DNA of 64,000 nt from contig NZ_FXAO01000002.1 in assembly GCF_900177645.1 (NCBI RefSeq), positions 310,001 to 374,000 on the forward strand, in the 5' to 3' direction. This document shows, one piece after another, positions 9,445-19,500 of this stretch (its first letter is position 1; each line of letters begins with the position of its first letter). The position numbers were made by a program, and so were the translations under genes. This DNA is from Arenibacter troitsensis. Lineage in GTDB: Bacteria > Bacteroidota > Bacteroidia > Flavobacteriales > Flavobacteriaceae. The notes beneath the pieces were generated by a model, which saw nothing but the letters and a program-made list of their open reading frames with translations, ran no database searches and had not been told where the DNA came from.

Positions 9445-11367
9445 ATGAAAAATACCATTTCGCATAGAGTAGCCGATTTTTTGAAAAATTTTCCGCCCTT
9501 TAATGTCCTAGGTCCGACCGACCTTGAAACCCTTGCCGAAGAAATCACCATTGTCTACAAGGAAAAGGATAGTGTTATTTTTGCGGAAAACGATGAGCCC
9601 CATCCCTATTTCTATGTAGTGAACAAAGGAGCTGTTGCCCTTAAAAAAGGATCGGACAGGAGTAATTTGGACATGTGCGATGAGGGTGATATTTTTGGCC
9701 TTAGACCCTTAATGGCCCAGGAAAATTACAAAATGAGTGCAAAAGCACATGAGGAAAGCATTCTTTACGCCATCCCCATCAACATTTTTAAACCCTATGC
9801 CCAAAAAAATATTGCGGTTGGAAACTTCTTAATCGAAAGTTTCGCCTCCAATACCAGGAATCCATATTCAAAAAGTCATCGCGGTAAATTGTATGATGAA
9901 GTGTCCGATATGAATCCCGTGGCTCCGGATACCCACGTATTGGATTTGCAATCTGTAAAGTATTCCAAAAAATTGGTGACCTGCAGCGCTACCACTTCGG
10001 CCAAAACAATAGCCAAAAGAATGACCGAAAAAAAAGTTGGAGCCATGTTGGTGGTCAAGGATAAGATGCCCATCGGGATCATTACGGACAAAGATCTTCG
10101 GAACAATATTGTAACCGGAAAATATCCCATTACAACAAAGGCCCAAGAAATAATGGTTTCCCCTGTAATCACCTATAATAAACACCTCACCATAACCCAG
10201 GCGCAGATGGCTATGATGAAAAGCAACATAAGCCATTTATGTATTACCAAGGATGGTACGCCCAACTCCAAGGCTATCGGAATACTATCCAAACATGATG
10301 TTATGGTGGCGTTGGGAAATAACCCGGCAGTATTGATCAAGGCCATCAATAGGGCCAAGAAAATAAAATCGATTAAACAAATAAGAAAAAGTATTACGCA
10401 TCTTCTACAGGACTATTTGGATCAAAATATCCCCATTAAATTGACTACAAAAATAATATCCGAACTTAACGATGCCTGCGTTAAACAAATTATTAAACTA
10501 TCCTTGGAAGAAATGCCAACAATGCCTCCCGTAAAATTTGCGTGGCTGGCACTTGGTAGCCAAGGACGAAGTGAACAACTCCTTCAAACCGATCAGGACA
10601 ACGCCATGGTCTTCGAGAATGTTCCAGAGGACAAACTAATTGAAACAACCGACTATTTTTTGAAATTATCCAAACTAATAAACAAAGGATTGTTTGATAT
10701 TGGTTACGATTATTGCCCTGCAGAAATGATGGCTTCCAACCCCAATTGGTGCTTAAGCTTGGATGAATGGAAAAAAACCATTTCCCACTGGATCATAAAC
10801 CCAGGGACCGATGAGGTTCTACTTTCCTCCATATTTTTTGATTACAATATTACCTATGGGGATGTAAATTTGGTAAACGAATTATCGGAACACATTTTCG
10901 AAACCACTAAAAAATATCCCATCTTCTATTTACACCTGGCTAGTGGGGCACTACAAAACCCTTCCCCAACCGGTTTTTTTAGGCAACTGCTGGTTGAGGA
11001 AGATGGAGAACATAAAGATTCCTTCGATCTAAAAAGACGGGCATTGATGCCCTTGACCGATGCGGCAAGAGTACTAATTCTATCACATTCGGTCAAATCC
11101 ATCAACAGTACCGCTGAGCGATTTGAAAAATTGGCGGAGCTGGAACCCAATAACGAGGAAATCTTTATGGCCTGTTCCTATGCCACCAGGGCCCTTTTAA
11201 AGTTCAGGACCAAACATGGCCTGCTCCACAATGATTCCGGAAGGTATATTGCCATAGACAAATTGACCAAGGAAGAAAAAATAAAACTAAAAAGAACATT
11301 TAAGACCATAAAGGAAATACAGGAGTTGGTAAGTATTAGATTCAAAGTTTCAAACTTATTGCGATGA
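9445..11367 (+). CDS. CNMP-binding/CBS-pair/DUF294 putative nucleotidyltransferase
   Basis: 640-residue cytosolic regulatory protein. Domains in order: cyclic-nucleotide-binding-like domain (about 15-130), a CBS pair (about 165-295, with MIVVKD-like MLVVKDKMPIGIITDKDLR), a DUF294 nucleotidyltransferase-like domain with the GSQGRSEQLLQTDQDN signature (about 374-390, GS plus DxD), and the DUF294 C-terminal helical domain. Homologues resemble GlnD-type uridylyltransferases and are often near acetyl-CoA synthetase. Its stop overlaps the next start (ATGA at 11364-11367), so it is translationally coupled to the exonuclease gene. Ligand and target are unknown. Confidence 0.9.
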   Translation: MKNTISHRVADFLKNFPPFNVLGPTDLETLAEEITIVYKEKDSVIFAENDEPHPYFYVVNKGAVALKKGSDRSNLDMCDEGDIFGLRPLMAQENYKMSAKAHEESILYAIPINIFKPYAQKNIAVGNFLIESFASNTRNPYSKSHRGKLYDEVSDMNPVAPDTHVLDLQSVKYSKKLVTCSATTSAKTIAKRMTEKKVGAMLVVKDKMPIGIITDKDLRNNIVTGKYPITTKAQEIMVSPVITYNKHLTITQAQMAMMKSNISHLCITKDGTPNSKAIGILSKHDVMVALGNNPAVLIKAINRAKKIKSIKQIRKSITHLLQDYLDQNIPIKLTTKIISELNDACVKQIIKLSLEEMPTMPPVKFAWLALGSQGRSEQLLQTDQDNAMVFENVPEDKLIETTDYFLKLSKLINKGLFDIGYDYCPAEMMASNPNWCLSLDEWKKTISHWIINPGTDEVLLSSIFFDYNITYGDVNLVNELSEHIFETTKKYPIFYLHLASGALQNPSPTGFFRQLLVEEDGEHKDSFDLKRRALMPLTDAARVLILSHSVKSINSTAERFEKLAELEPNNEEIFMACSYATRALLKFRTKHGLLHNDSGRYIAIDKLTKEEKIKLKRTFKTIKEIQELVSIRFKVSNLLR

Positions 11368-12029
11368 TAGATTTATTTAGAAAAAAAGTAAACAATTATC
11401 CCGATTATTGGTTGGAATATGAGAATAGTTTCAAGAAAAAACCGATTGAGGACCTCAACTTGGCAAGATTCGTAGTTTTGGACACGGAAACCACAGGTTT
11501 CGATTATCTAAACGACAGGATACTTTGTATTGGCGCCCTAAGTTTGGTCGACAAAAACATTGCCCTGAACCAGAGCTTGGAACTTTTTTTAAAGCAGGAG
11601 CATTACAATGCGGAATCTGCAAAAATTCATGGCATCCTTAAAGACGGTGGGGCCTCCCGTATAAGCGAAAGTGCTGCCATGGAAGAGTTGTTAAGGTTCT
11701 TAAATAATTCCATAATCGTAGCACACCATGCTATTTTTGATATTACCATGATCAATAGGGCACTGGAAAGAAATGGCCTTCCAAGATTAAAAAACAAGGT
11801 CCTTGACACCTCAAATCTTTACAAAAAAACACTATTGAACTCCAATGTATTCAAAAAGAAAGAGCACTATTCCTTGGACGAACTAGCCGAAAAGTACGAT
11901 ATCTCCAAAAAGGATAGGCACACCGCATTAGGAGATGCCTACATTACTGCCATTGCGTTCCTAAAAATTAGGAGTCGGTTGAAGGGCAAGGGTCAGTTAC
12001 GGGTAAAGGACCTGTTGAAAATGGGATAA
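11364..12029 (+). CDS. DnaQ-like 3'-5' exonuclease (DEDDh)
   Basis: 221 residues with a DEDDh exonuclease fold: VVLDTETTGFD gives the first D40/E42 pair (ExoI), the AHHAIFDITMINRAL block supplies the ExoII Asp, and the HTALGDAYITA block near the C-terminus gives the ExoIII His/Asp. Resembles the epsilon-like exonuclease found beside DUF294 proteins across Bacteroidetes. It is a stand-alone exonuclease, not part of PolC. Overlaps the upstream DUF294 gene by four bases, so the two are co-expressed. Probably acts on DNA or RNA 3' ends; substrate unknown. Confidence 0.88.
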   Translation: MIDLFRKKVNNYPDYWLEYENSFKKKPIEDLNLARFVVLDTETTGFDYLNDRILCIGALSLVDKNIALNQSLELFLKQEHYNAESAKIHGILKDGGASRISESAAMEELLRFLNNSIIVAHHAIFDITMINRALERNGLPRLKNKVLDTSNLYKKTLLNSNVFKKKEHYSLDELAEKYDISKKDRHTALGDAYITAIAFLKIRSRLKGKGQLRVKDLLKMG

Positions 12030-12986
12030 TTATTTTAAGGTTGACAGATACTCCAAAACATTTTTCTCAATTCTGGATTGTATATCCGTTATTTCTGCCT
12101 TTATAAACTTTTCTCCAGTAATATTTTCGTAAAGTTCAATATACCTTTCGGAGACGGTTTGTATATAGTCATCGGTCATTTCCGGTACAACCTGTCCTTT
12201 TAAGCCCTGAAAGTTATTGCTGATCAACCATTGGCGAACGAACTCCTTGGACAATTGCTTCTGGGCCTCTCCCCTGTTTTGTCGTTCCCCATAGCCTTCA
12301 GCATAAAAATAACGGGAAGAATCCGGCGTATGGATTTCATCGATAAGTACAATCTTTCCATCCTTGGTTTTCCCAAATTCGTATTTGGTATCCACAAGTA
12401 TCAATCCCCTTTTAGCGGCGATTTCCGTACCTCTTTGGAAGAGTGCTTTGGTGTACTTTTCAAGAATTAGGTAATCTTCCTCGCTTACTATTCCCCTTTC
12501 CAAAATAGCTTCCCTTGAAATATCCTCATCATGGTCTCCCATCTCGGCCTTGGTGGCAGGAGTTATAATGGGAGAAGGAAACTTATCGTTTTCCGACAAC
12601 CCGTGGGGCATTGGAACGCCACATAGTATTCTTTTCCCAAGCTTGTATTCCCTTGCGGCATGTCCGGATAAATAACCCCTTATCACCATTTCCACCTTAA
12701 ATGGCTCGCAGGCAAAGCCTACGGCAACATTGGGATCTGGAGTGGCCATTAACCAATTGGGCACTATATCTTCGGTATCTGCCATCATCTTAGTTGCGAT
12801 CTGGTTTAGTATTTGGCCTTTGTACGGGATTCCTTTTGGCATAACCACATCAAAAGCGGAAAGCCTATCCGTGGCCACCATTACCAAAATATTGTTTTCA
12901 AGATGATATACTTCCCTAACCTTTCCCTTGTAAAGGCTCTTTTGTCCTGGAAATTGAAAATTCGTATCAATTATCGTATTACCCAT
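12030..12986 (-). CDS. purC: Phosphoribosylaminoimidazole-succinocarboxamide synthase
   Basis: SAICAR synthase, the ATP-dependent ligation of aspartate to CAIR in purine synthesis. Family motifs: [10 protein letters not shown] (nucleotide-binding Gly/Lys), [20 protein letters not shown], and the central [18 protein letters not shown] chose the ATG at 12986 ([14 protein letters not shown]), giving 318 residues, because the longer frame to 13013 would overlap phoH, whereas this start leaves a 10-bp gap. It is downstream of phoH and probably cotranscribed with it. The larger bacteroidetal/plant-like form rather than the short E. coli form. Confidence 0.93.
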   Translation of the reverse strand: MGNTIIDTNFQFPGQKSLYKGKVREVYHLENNILVMVATDRLSAFDVVMPKGIPYKGQILNQIATKMMADTEDIVPNWLMATPDPNVAVGFACEPFKVEMVIRGYLSGHAAREYKLGKRILCGVPMPHGLSENDKFPSPIITPATKAEMGDHDEDISREAILERGIVSEEDYLILEKYTKALFQRGTEIAAKRGLILVDTKYEFGKTKDGKIVLIDEIHTPDSSRYFYAEGYGERQNRGEAQKQLSKEFVRQWLISNNFQGLKGQVVPEMTDDYIQTVSERYIELYENITGEKFIKAEITDIQSRIEKNVLEYLSTLK

Positions 12987-12996
12987 GCTGCAACTA

Positions 12997-13950
12997 TCAA
13001 TTATTATGCTCAATTCCTTTATAGGCCTCTATGACCTTTTTAACCAACTTATGCCTTATCACATCCTTATCGTCCAAATAAATAATCTCTATCCCCTCAA
13101 TGTTCTGAAGCACCAACAAAGCTTCTTTTAGACCAGAAATCAAACGTCTTGGCAAATCAATTTGACCAGGATCCCCATTGATTAAAAATTTAGCATTCTT
13201 CCCCATCCTTGTCAAGAACATTTTCATTTGGGCATGGGTAGTGTTCTGGGCTTCGTCCAAAATTACAAAGGCATTGTCCAAAGTCCTTCCTCTCATAAAG
13301 GCCATTGGAGCTATCTGTATGGTTCCGTTCTCTATATAATGTGCCAATTTTTCCGGTGCAATCATATCCCGTAAGGCATCGTATAAGGGCTGCATATAGG
13401 GATCCAACTTTTCCTTAAGATCACCTGGCAAGAAACCTAAATTTTCACCTGCCTCCACGGCTGGTCTGGTCAATATAATTCGTTTAACCTGTTTTTCCTT
13501 CAGTGCTTTTACGGCCAAGGCCACACCCGTATATGTTTTTCCGGTACCCGCAGGCCCTACGGCAAATACCATATCATTGTTCCTAGCGGCATCGACAAGT
13601 CTTCGCTGATTTACCGTTTGCGCCTTAATAAGCCTACCACTTACACCATGCACCAAAACTTCACCACTGATCTCCGAAGACTCCAAAACTTCCTGTCCGT
13701 TACTGGCCAAGAGTCGCTCAATACTGTTTTCATCCAACTTATTGTACTTGGCATAATGGGCCGTAAGCAGGTCGAATTTTCTATCGAATTCGTCCAGTAA
13801 GTCTTCATCGCCATAAACTTTAATTTTGTTTCCCCGGGCAACAATCTTAAGCTTGGGAAAATGCTTTTTCAGTAAATCAATGTTTTCATTATTCTGTCCA
13901 AAAAATTCCCTTGGGCTAATGTCTGTAAGTTCTATAATAAGTTCGTTCAA
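12997..13950 (-). CDS. phoH: PhoH family ATPase
   Basis: 317-residue cytosolic P-loop ATPase. Walker A GPAGTGKT at 132-139, Walker [10 protein letters not shown] further on, and the PhoH-typical [16 protein letters not shown] and [11 protein letters not shown] blocks. The N-terminal 100 residues have a KH-like RNA-binding character ([12 protein letters not shown]). PhoH proteins are implicated in RNA metabolism and phosphate stress; the exact reaction is unsettled. First gene of a phoH-purC pair, divergent from the SAM hydrolase gene across a 130-bp promoter region. Confidence 0.93.
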   Translation of the reverse strand: MNELIIELTDISPREFFGQNNENIDLLKKHFPKLKIVARGNKIKVYGDEDLLDEFDRKFDLLTAHYAKYNKLDENSIERLLASNGQEVLESSEISGEVLVHGVSGRLIKAQTVNQRRLVDAARNNDMVFAVGPAGTGKTYTGVALAVKALKEKQVKRIILTRPAVEAGENLGFLPGDLKEKLDPYMQPLYDALRDMIAPEKLAHYIENGTIQIAPMAFMRGRTLDNAFVILDEAQNTTHAQMKMFLTRMGKNAKFLINGDPGQIDLPRRLISGLKEALLVLQNIEGIEIIYLDDKDVIRHKLVKKVIEAYKGIEHNN

Positions 13951-13991
13951 AGAAGAGAGGTGTTATAAAGGATTAGATATGAAATATATAT

Positions 13992-14021
13992 TTTGGTTCG
14001 CTGATTTTTTGTGTAATTTTG
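13992..14021 (+). promoter_or_regulatory. Bacteroidetes-type promoter for the SAM hydrolase operon
   Basis: TTTG at 13992-13995 and TAATTTTG at 14014-14021 separated by 18 bp match the Bacteroidetes primary sigma consensus (TTTG, N17-20, TANNTTTG). The predicted start point near 14028 leaves a leader of about 50 nt before the ATG at 14081. Position and spacing are read directly; activity is inferred. Confidence 0.6.
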
Positions 14022-14080
14022 TTTAACAAACTTAAGTAAAAAAACAACTTACCAAACCAAAAACATATCAACAGTCCTGT

Positions 14081-14911
14081 ATGGCTATAATTACATTAAC
14101 TACTGATTTTGGACATAAAGACCATTTTGTAGGCGCCATAAAAGGGACAATTTACAAGGAATTATCAGATGCAAAGATTGTTGATATTTCTCATTCCATT
14201 GCGCCTTTCAATATTCAGGAATGCGCCTATATACTTAAAAATTCATATAAAAATTTTCCTGATGGCAGTATCCATATCGTTGGTGTGGATTCAGAATTGA
14301 CACCAGAAAACCAACATATTGCCGTTTTGGTGGACAACCACTATTTTATCATGGCCAACAATGGGGTAATAGGACTTATAATTTCCGAGATAGTCCCCGA
14401 AAAAGTAGTTGAAATTCAATTACCCAATACCATTGATAGCCCGTTTCCGGAAATGGACGTTTTTGTTAAGGCAGCAAGCCATATTGCAAGAGGTGGAAAA
14501 TTGGAAGTAATTGGCAGGCCCTTTAAAGACCTTAAGGACCTTAGGGAATTTAACCCAAGAATTTCCGATGATGGCAAGACTATATCCGGTAGTGTCATTT
14601 ATATAGACAACTATGGTAATGTGGTAACCAATATTCAACATAATACATTTAAATCCATAGGCAAGGGCCGACCTTTTGAACTACATGCCCGTAATAAAAA
14701 AATAAAGGAAATCCATAAGAAATACAGCGACATCATAAATTACAACCTGGACAAAAGTCAACGTAAAGCCCCAGGGGAATTACTGGCACTATTCAACTCC
14801 TCGGGCTATGTAGAAATCGCCATTTATAAGAGCGACTTAAATACGGTGGGTGGTGCCTCTACCCTATTGGGCCTTGATTATAGGGATACTGTAATTATTA
14901 ATTTTACTTAA
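14081..14911 (+). CDS. SAM hydroxide adenosyltransferase (SAM hydrolase, DUF62/chlorinase-fluorinase family)
   Basis: 276 residues with the fold shared by fluorinase/chlorinase and SAM hydrolases: N-terminal ITLTTDFGHKDHFVGAIKG with the conserved Asp, IVDISHSI, and a central VGVDSELTPEN region, then a beta-barrel C-terminal domain. The common bacterial members hydrolyse S-adenosylmethionine to adenosine and methionine using water; halogenation is restricted to a few actinobacterial lineages, so hydrolase is the likelier activity. It heads a run with the ABM, gldF and gldG genes, all closely spaced (13 and 5 bp, then a 1-bp overlap). Confidence 0.88.
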   Translation: MAIITLTTDFGHKDHFVGAIKGTIYKELSDAKIVDISHSIAPFNIQECAYILKNSYKNFPDGSIHIVGVDSELTPENQHIAVLVDNHYFIMANNGVIGLIISEIVPEKVVEIQLPNTIDSPFPEMDVFVKAASHIARGGKLEVIGRPFKDLKDLREFNPRISDDGKTISGSVIYIDNYGNVVTNIQHNTFKSIGKGRPFELHARNKKIKEIHKKYSDIINYNLDKSQRKAPGELLALFNSSGYVEIAIYKSDLNTVGGASTLLGLDYRDTVIINFT

Positions 14912-14924
14912 ACACAATGGACAA

Positions 14925-15221
14925 ATGTTGGTAAGAATTGTAAAATTAACCTTCAAAAGGGAAAATATTGCTAGTTTTGAGGCCATCTTTGAAAACAATA
15001 AAAAGAAAATCCGACAGGCGGATGGCTGTACCTTTTTGGAACTATGGCAAAGCGAGGAAGAAAAGAATATATTTTTTACCTATAGCCATTGGAACAGCGC
15101 CACCGATCTGGAAAACTATAAAAATTCAGAATTTTTTAAAAACGTTTGGCAGAAGACCAAACAATTATTCGAGGACAAGCCGGAAGCTTGGAGCCTAATA
15201 AAGAAGGAAACAATTAACTAA
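14925..15221 (+). CDS. Antibiotic biosynthesis monooxygenase (ABM) domain protein
   Basis: 98-residue single-domain ABM protein: MLVRIVKLTFK strand, ADGCTFLELWQSEEEKNIFFTYSHW core, and the C-terminal helix ending AWSLIKK. ABM domains are dimeric ferredoxin-like barrels that act as cofactor-free monooxygenases or have no catalytic role. Lies between the SAM hydrolase and gldF in one transcription unit, an arrangement that I believe is common in Flavobacteriia. No specific substrate can be proposed. Confidence 0.85.
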   Translation: MLVRIVKLTFKRENIASFEAIFENNKKKIRQADGCTFLELWQSEEEKNIFFTYSHWNSATDLENYKNSEFFKNVWQKTKQLFEDKPEAWSLIKKETIN

Positions 15222-15226
15222 CATAC

Positions 15227-15958
15227 ATGATTGCCATATTTAAAAGAGAAATACAATCATTTTTTACCTCGCCCATAGGTTATCTGGTCATAGGATTATT
15301 TTTAGTACTCAACGGATTGTTTCTATGGGTATTTAAAGGCCCCTTTAATATTTTTGAATACGGCTTTGCCGATCTAGGCAATTTCTTTCTTATTGCACCT
15401 TGGGTTTTTCTTTTTCTGATACCCGCCATTACTATGAAAAGTTTCTCGGAAGAAAAAAAACTAGGGACTTTGGAGCTACTTTTTATCAAGCCCATCTCTT
15501 TATGGGAAACGGTTATTGGTAAATTTTCTGGCACCTTTTGCTTGGCCTTGATCGCCATATTGCCTACACTACTTTATGTGTATACTATTTCCCAATTGGG
15601 TGTCACCATAGGTAACCTGGATATGGGCATGGTACTGGGCTCTTATTTTGGGCTCTTATTCCTAATAGCAACTTATACGGCCATTGGACTATTTGCCTCT
15701 ACCCTGTCCGAAAACCAAATAGTGGCCTTTATAATTGGGATGGTACTATGTTTTATGATGTTGTACGGTTTTGAAAGTCTGGCTACTATTCTACCTTCTG
15801 GAACAATGATGCTTTTTGTGGAACAAATTGGAATGAAGGCCCATTTTGAAAGTATAGCCAGAGGTGTCTTGGACACTAGGGATATTATATATTTCACAAG
15901 CCTTACCCTATTCTTTCTCTACCTGAGCATTAATCAACTAAAAAATCAAAATAGGTAA
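15227..15958 (+). CDS. gldF: Gliding motility ABC transporter permease GldF
   Basis: 243-residue ABC-2 type inner-membrane permease with about six transmembrane helices (first at 17-38). The opening MIAIFKREIQSFFTSPIGYLVIGLFLVLNGLF, of which FFTSPIGY is diagnostic, together with EEKKLGTLELL, identifies GldF. With GldG and the ATPase GldA (encoded elsewhere) it forms a transporter needed for gliding in Flavobacterium johnsoniae. The stop and the gldG start overlap (position 15958), so the two are translationally coupled. Confidence 0.93.
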   Translation: MIAIFKREIQSFFTSPIGYLVIGLFLVLNGLFLWVFKGPFNIFEYGFADLGNFFLIAPWVFLFLIPAITMKSFSEEKKLGTLELLFIKPISLWETVIGKFSGTFCLALIAILPTLLYVYTISQLGVTIGNLDMGMVLGSYFGLLFLIATYTAIGLFASTLSENQIVAFIIGMVLCFMMLYGFESLATILPSGTMMLFVEQIGMKAHFESIARGVLDTRDIIYFTSLTLFFLYLSINQLKNQNR

Positions 15959-17622
15959 TGAAGAAAAGTTTATTATCTATAATCAAGGCTATTGTTCTAT
16001 TGCTGATTGTAAATATCCTGGCCAGTTTTTTCTATGCGAGAATAGATCTCACCGAAGACAGTAGATACACCCTCTCCACGGCTGCATTAAATTCTGTTGG
16101 AGAGTTTAACGCTCCGGTAATAGTAGATATTCTGCTCGATGGAAATCTTCCTCCCGAATTTATAAAATTGAAGGTGGAAACAAGGCAACTATTGGAAGAA
16201 TTTGCCTCGGAAAACAAGAATATAAAGTTCAATTTTGTAAATCCGCTTGAAGGAGCCCCACAAATTGATGGCGTAATCACAGACCTACAGGCCTTGGGCC
16301 TAACGCCCACCAATGTTACCGTTGAACAGAATGGAAAAGTCTCCCAGGAGATAATTTTTCCCTGGGCCATGGTCAATTACAACAACAGCACCGTAAAGGT
16401 ACCCCTTTTAAAGAATAAGCTTGGTGCTACCACCGAGGAGCGGGTAAACAATTCCGTTCAACATTTGGAATATGCCTTTGCCGATGCCTTTACAAAGTTG
16501 AACATCAAGGAAAAGAAGAAAATAGCCATTATTAAAGGTAATGGAGAGTTGGGTGATATTTATATGGCAGATTATCTGACCACCATAAAGGATTATTACA
16601 ACATTGGCGCCATTACCTTGGACTCCGTATCAACCAATCCAGAAAAGGTCCTTGAACAACTAAAAGGCTTTGATCTTGCCCTCATTGCCAAACCTACAGA
16701 GGCCTTTACCGATGAAGAGAAATTTATTCTGGATCAATACATAAGCGGGGGAGGCAAATCCCTTTGGCTCATAGATCAGGTGGCAATGGAACTGGATAGC
16801 CTTTTCAACGAAGAAGGTACCGCCATGGCCCTACCACGTAATCTAAACCTAAACGATTTTTTCTTCAAATATGGAATTCGTTTAAATGCCGATCTTATCA
16901 ACGACCTTTATTTCACCCAAATAGTTTTGGCAACAGGAGAAGGAAACAGTTCCCAATACAACCCTGTTCCCTGGTACTACAATCCAATGGTCTTTTCCAA
17001 AAACGACCATCCCATAAACAACAATTTGGAAGCAATCAGGTTCCAGTTCACAGGTAGTTTGGATACCCTGGCCAATGATTATAAAAAACACATCCTACTC
17101 AGTAGCTCGCCCTTATCCAAAACGGAAGGAGTTCCCAAGCCAATTCAGCTCGACATTATTAATACGCCACCGGATAAGGATTTATATAATGATGGAAATA
17201 AGATATTGGGGGTATTGGTAGAAGGTGCGTTCAAATCCACTTACGAGAACCGGGTAAAACCAATTAAGCTGAATACCATTGTAGATCAGGGTCCTGAAAA
17301 CAAAATGATAGTCCTTACGGACGGTGATCTTATTAGAAACCAGATCCGAAATGGACGACCTTTGGAATTAGGTTATGATAAATGGACAAACAACTTCTTT
17401 GGCAACAAGGAATTTCTCATAAATTGCCTTAATTACCTGTTGGACGATACCGGACTTATAAACATTCGTAACAAGAAAGTAACTATTCCTTTTTTGGACG
17501 AAGAAAAAATTGTTAATCAAAAAACCAAATGGCAGTTGATTAATATTGGCCTACCCTTGTGTTTGACCTTTATTTTTGGTTTCCTAATACACACCATTCG
17601 CAAGAAAAAATATGGGATATAA
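15958..17622 (+). CDS. gldG: Gliding motility ABC transporter substrate-binding-like protein GldG
   Basis: 554 residues with an N-terminal transmembrane helix (8-26), a large periplasmic domain, and a C-terminal helix (about 528-548) followed by the positively charged tail HTIRKKKYGI. RIDLTEDSRYTLS just after the first helix is the GldG hallmark. Partner of GldF in the GldAFG transporter. No duplication or truncation is seen; length is normal. Confidence 0.93.
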   Translation: MKKSLLSIIKAIVLLLIVNILASFFYARIDLTEDSRYTLSTAALNSVGEFNAPVIVDILLDGNLPPEFIKLKVETRQLLEEFASENKNIKFNFVNPLEGAPQIDGVITDLQALGLTPTNVTVEQNGKVSQEIIFPWAMVNYNNSTVKVPLLKNKLGATTEERVNNSVQHLEYAFADAFTKLNIKEKKKIAIIKGNGELGDIYMADYLTTIKDYYNIGAITLDSVSTNPEKVLEQLKGFDLALIAKPTEAFTDEEKFILDQYISGGGKSLWLIDQVAMELDSLFNEEGTAMALPRNLNLNDFFFKYGIRLNADLINDLYFTQIVLATGEGNSSQYNPVPWYYNPMVFSKNDHPINNNLEAIRFQFTGSLDTLANDYKKHILLSSSPLSKTEGVPKPIQLDIINTPPDKDLYNDGNKILGVLVEGAFKSTYENRVKPIKLNTIVDQGPENKMIVLTDGDLIRNQIRNGRPLELGYDKWTNNFFGNKEFLINCLNYLLDDTGLINIRNKKVTIPFLDEEKIVNQKTKWQLINIGLPLCLTFIFGFLIHTIRKKKYGI

Positions 17623-17634
17623 GTGTTGATAAGT

Positions 17635-17669
17635 TTGTTTCCTTAAAAAGGACATTTAAAATATCTTTG
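17635..17669 (+). promoter_or_regulatory. Weak candidate promoter for dnaN
   Basis: TATCTTTG at 17662-17669 fits the TANNTTTG -7 consensus and TTG at 17635-17637 could serve as -33, but the 24-bp spacer is longer than usual. It lies about 100 bp upstream of the dnaN start, in the gap after gldG. Confidence 0.35.
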
Positions 17670-17768
17670 TTTTGACCGTGATTCAAGGAATATTACGGAT
17701 TCAAACAGAAATTCGAACACTGTTTTAGGTTGTACAATTATGTAGATTCCTTAAAAAAAAATAAACCA

Positions 17769-18887
17769 ATGAAATTTATAGTATCTAGTACTTATTTACT
17801 AAAACAACTCCAAGTTTTAGGTGGGGTTATCAATAACAGCAACACCCTACCAATTCTAGACAATTTTCTCTTCGATTTAAATCAAAAAGAACTCACTGTT
17901 TCGGCTTCCGATTTGGAAACCACAATGAGCTCTGTACTGGAGGTAGATTCGGACAATGAGGGTACCATTGCGGTACCTGCAAAACTGTTGTTGGAAATCT
18001 TAAAAACCTTTCCAGAGCAGCCCTTAACCTTTGTTGTTGAAGATAATAATACCGTAGAAATCAGTTCTAACCATGGTAAATACGCCTTGGCCTACGCAGA
18101 TGGAGCCGAATTTCCAAAATCGGTAGAACTATCCAATCCATCCTCAACCACGGTACTTGGAGATATTTTGGCAACCGCCATCAATAAAACTATTTTTGCT
18201 GCCGGAAATGATGATCTAAGACCTGTAATGAGCGGTGTGTTTTTTCAATTTTCCCCAGAAAGTTTAACCTTCGTAGCTACCGATGCCCATAAATTGGTAA
18301 AATACCAACGTACGGATGTCACTGCTTCCAAAGTGGCCGAATTTATAATGCCCAAAAAACCTCTTAATTTGTTAAAGGGAATCTTATCGGGAAGTGAAAC
18401 GGAAGTACTCATTGAATACAATGAAAGCAATGCTAAATTCAGTTTTGAGAACACCATCCTGATCTGTAGATTGATCGATGGTAAATACCCAAATTACGAA
18501 GCGGTCATACCAAAGGAAAATCCGAACAAGCTATCCATAGCCCGAAACCAACTTTTAAGTTCTGTTAGAAGGGTTTCCATATTCTCCAATAAGACCACCC
18601 ACCAAATACGATTAAAAATTGCAGGTGCGGAACTTAATATTTCTGCCGAGGATATTGATTACAGCAATAAGGCCGAAGAAAGATTGACCTGTTCCTATCA
18701 AGGTGACGATATGCAAATTGGGTTCAACTCTAGGTTTTTAGTTGAAATGTTGAACAACCTTACTTCGGATGACGTGCAATTGGAAATGAGCCTACCCAAC
18801 AGGGCCGGTATCCTAACCCCAATTGACGGTTTGGACGAAGGAGAAAATGTGACTATGTTGGTAATGCCTGTAATGTTGAACAGCTAG
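17769..18887 (+). CDS. dnaN: DNA polymerase III beta subunit (sliding clamp)
   Basis: 372-residue clamp with three repeated domains; forms a ring dimer that tethers the replicase to DNA. I use the ATG at 17769 (MKFIVSSTYLLKQLQVLGG), which gives the standard N-terminus; the longer frame from 17730 adds 13 atypical residues. Typical motifs: ALAYADGAEFPK, FVATDAHKLVKY, and the C-terminal VTMLVMPVML. It is not adjacent to dnaA here, as is usual in Bacteroidetes. Followed by a strong terminator. Confidence 0.95.
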   Translation: MKFIVSSTYLLKQLQVLGGVINNSNTLPILDNFLFDLNQKELTVSASDLETTMSSVLEVDSDNEGTIAVPAKLLLEILKTFPEQPLTFVVEDNNTVEISSNHGKYALAYADGAEFPKSVELSNPSSTTVLGDILATAINKTIFAAGNDDLRPVMSGVFFQFSPESLTFVATDAHKLVKYQRTDVTASKVAEFIMPKKPLNLLKGILSGSETEVLIEYNESNAKFSFENTILICRLIDGKYPNYEAVIPKENPNKLSIARNQLLSSVRRVSIFSNKTTHQIRLKIAGAELNISAEDIDYSNKAEERLTCSYQGDDMQIGFNSRFLVEMLNNLTSDDVQLEMSLPNRAGILTPIDGLDEGENVTMLVMPVMLNS

Positions 18888-18943
18888 AAACACCAATTCG
18901 ACCCAAGGGTTGAATTCAAAATACACCCCACTCTTTCACTATA

Positions 18944-18979
18944 AAAAAAGCCGTATCTCGTTTGAAATACGGCTTTTTT
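18944..18979. terminator. Bidirectional terminator between dnaN and the DUF4870 gene
   Basis: AAAAAAGCCGTAT (18944-18956) pairs with ATACGGCTTTTTT (18967-18979) around a 10-nt loop. A-tract and T-tract on either side let it serve both the + strand dnaN and the converging - strand gene. Confidence 0.85.
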
Positions 18980-18999
18980 GTACCAAACATGTATACTAT

Positions 19000-19338
19000 T
19001 TACACAAACTTTATGCTCAGGGGATAATGAGGTTTTTCTCCGTTGGACACCTTAATGGCATTGATAATGGGAAATACAAAACAGAGCACAGCTATCGCAA
19101 TAATCCCTAATATTCCAATTCCAAGAAGCAAGATCAAGGGGATGCATATTAGGATATATAGGAACATACTGATCTGGAAGTTAATAATCGATTTTCCGTT
19201 TTCATCCATATTCATTACGGTATCCTTTTGTGTTAGCCACAGTACCAAAGGAACTATAAATCCCCCGAACCCTGTAACTATATCCAATAATTGACTTAAA
19301 TGGGTCAATACCAATAATTGTCTGTTTTCTGCTTTCAT
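19000..19338 (-). CDS. DUF4870 (Tic20-like) small membrane protein
   Basis: 112 residues with three to four hydrophobic helices (about 25-42, 55-74, 76-93). The opening RQLLVLTHLSQLLDIVTGFGGFIVPLVLWL and the middle NFQISMFLYILICIPL block are typical of DUF4870, a Tic20-related family of unknown function. Inner-membrane location expected. Monocistronic, converging on dnaN. Confidence 0.85.
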   Translation of the reverse strand: MKAENRQLLVLTHLSQLLDIVTGFGGFIVPLVLWLTQKDTVMNMDENGKSIINFQISMFLYILICIPLILLLGIGILGIIAIAVLCFVFPIINAIKVSNGEKPHYPLSIKFV

Positions 19339-19500
19339 CGGTTGCTATTGTTAAGCTATGATAGGTTGAAAAAGTATTGATACTTCTCCTTAACTTCGTC
19401 CTATAAATTAGTTGTCATAATAATAGGACGAATAAACCCATCTTTTGTTACATTCATAGGTACAACTAATTTTCAAAACATTCTGAACCTTACGGACCTA

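Noticed and set aside
14081-14911. True chlorinase or fluorinase
   Set aside because: Most family members hydrolyse SAM with water; nothing in the context supports halogenation.
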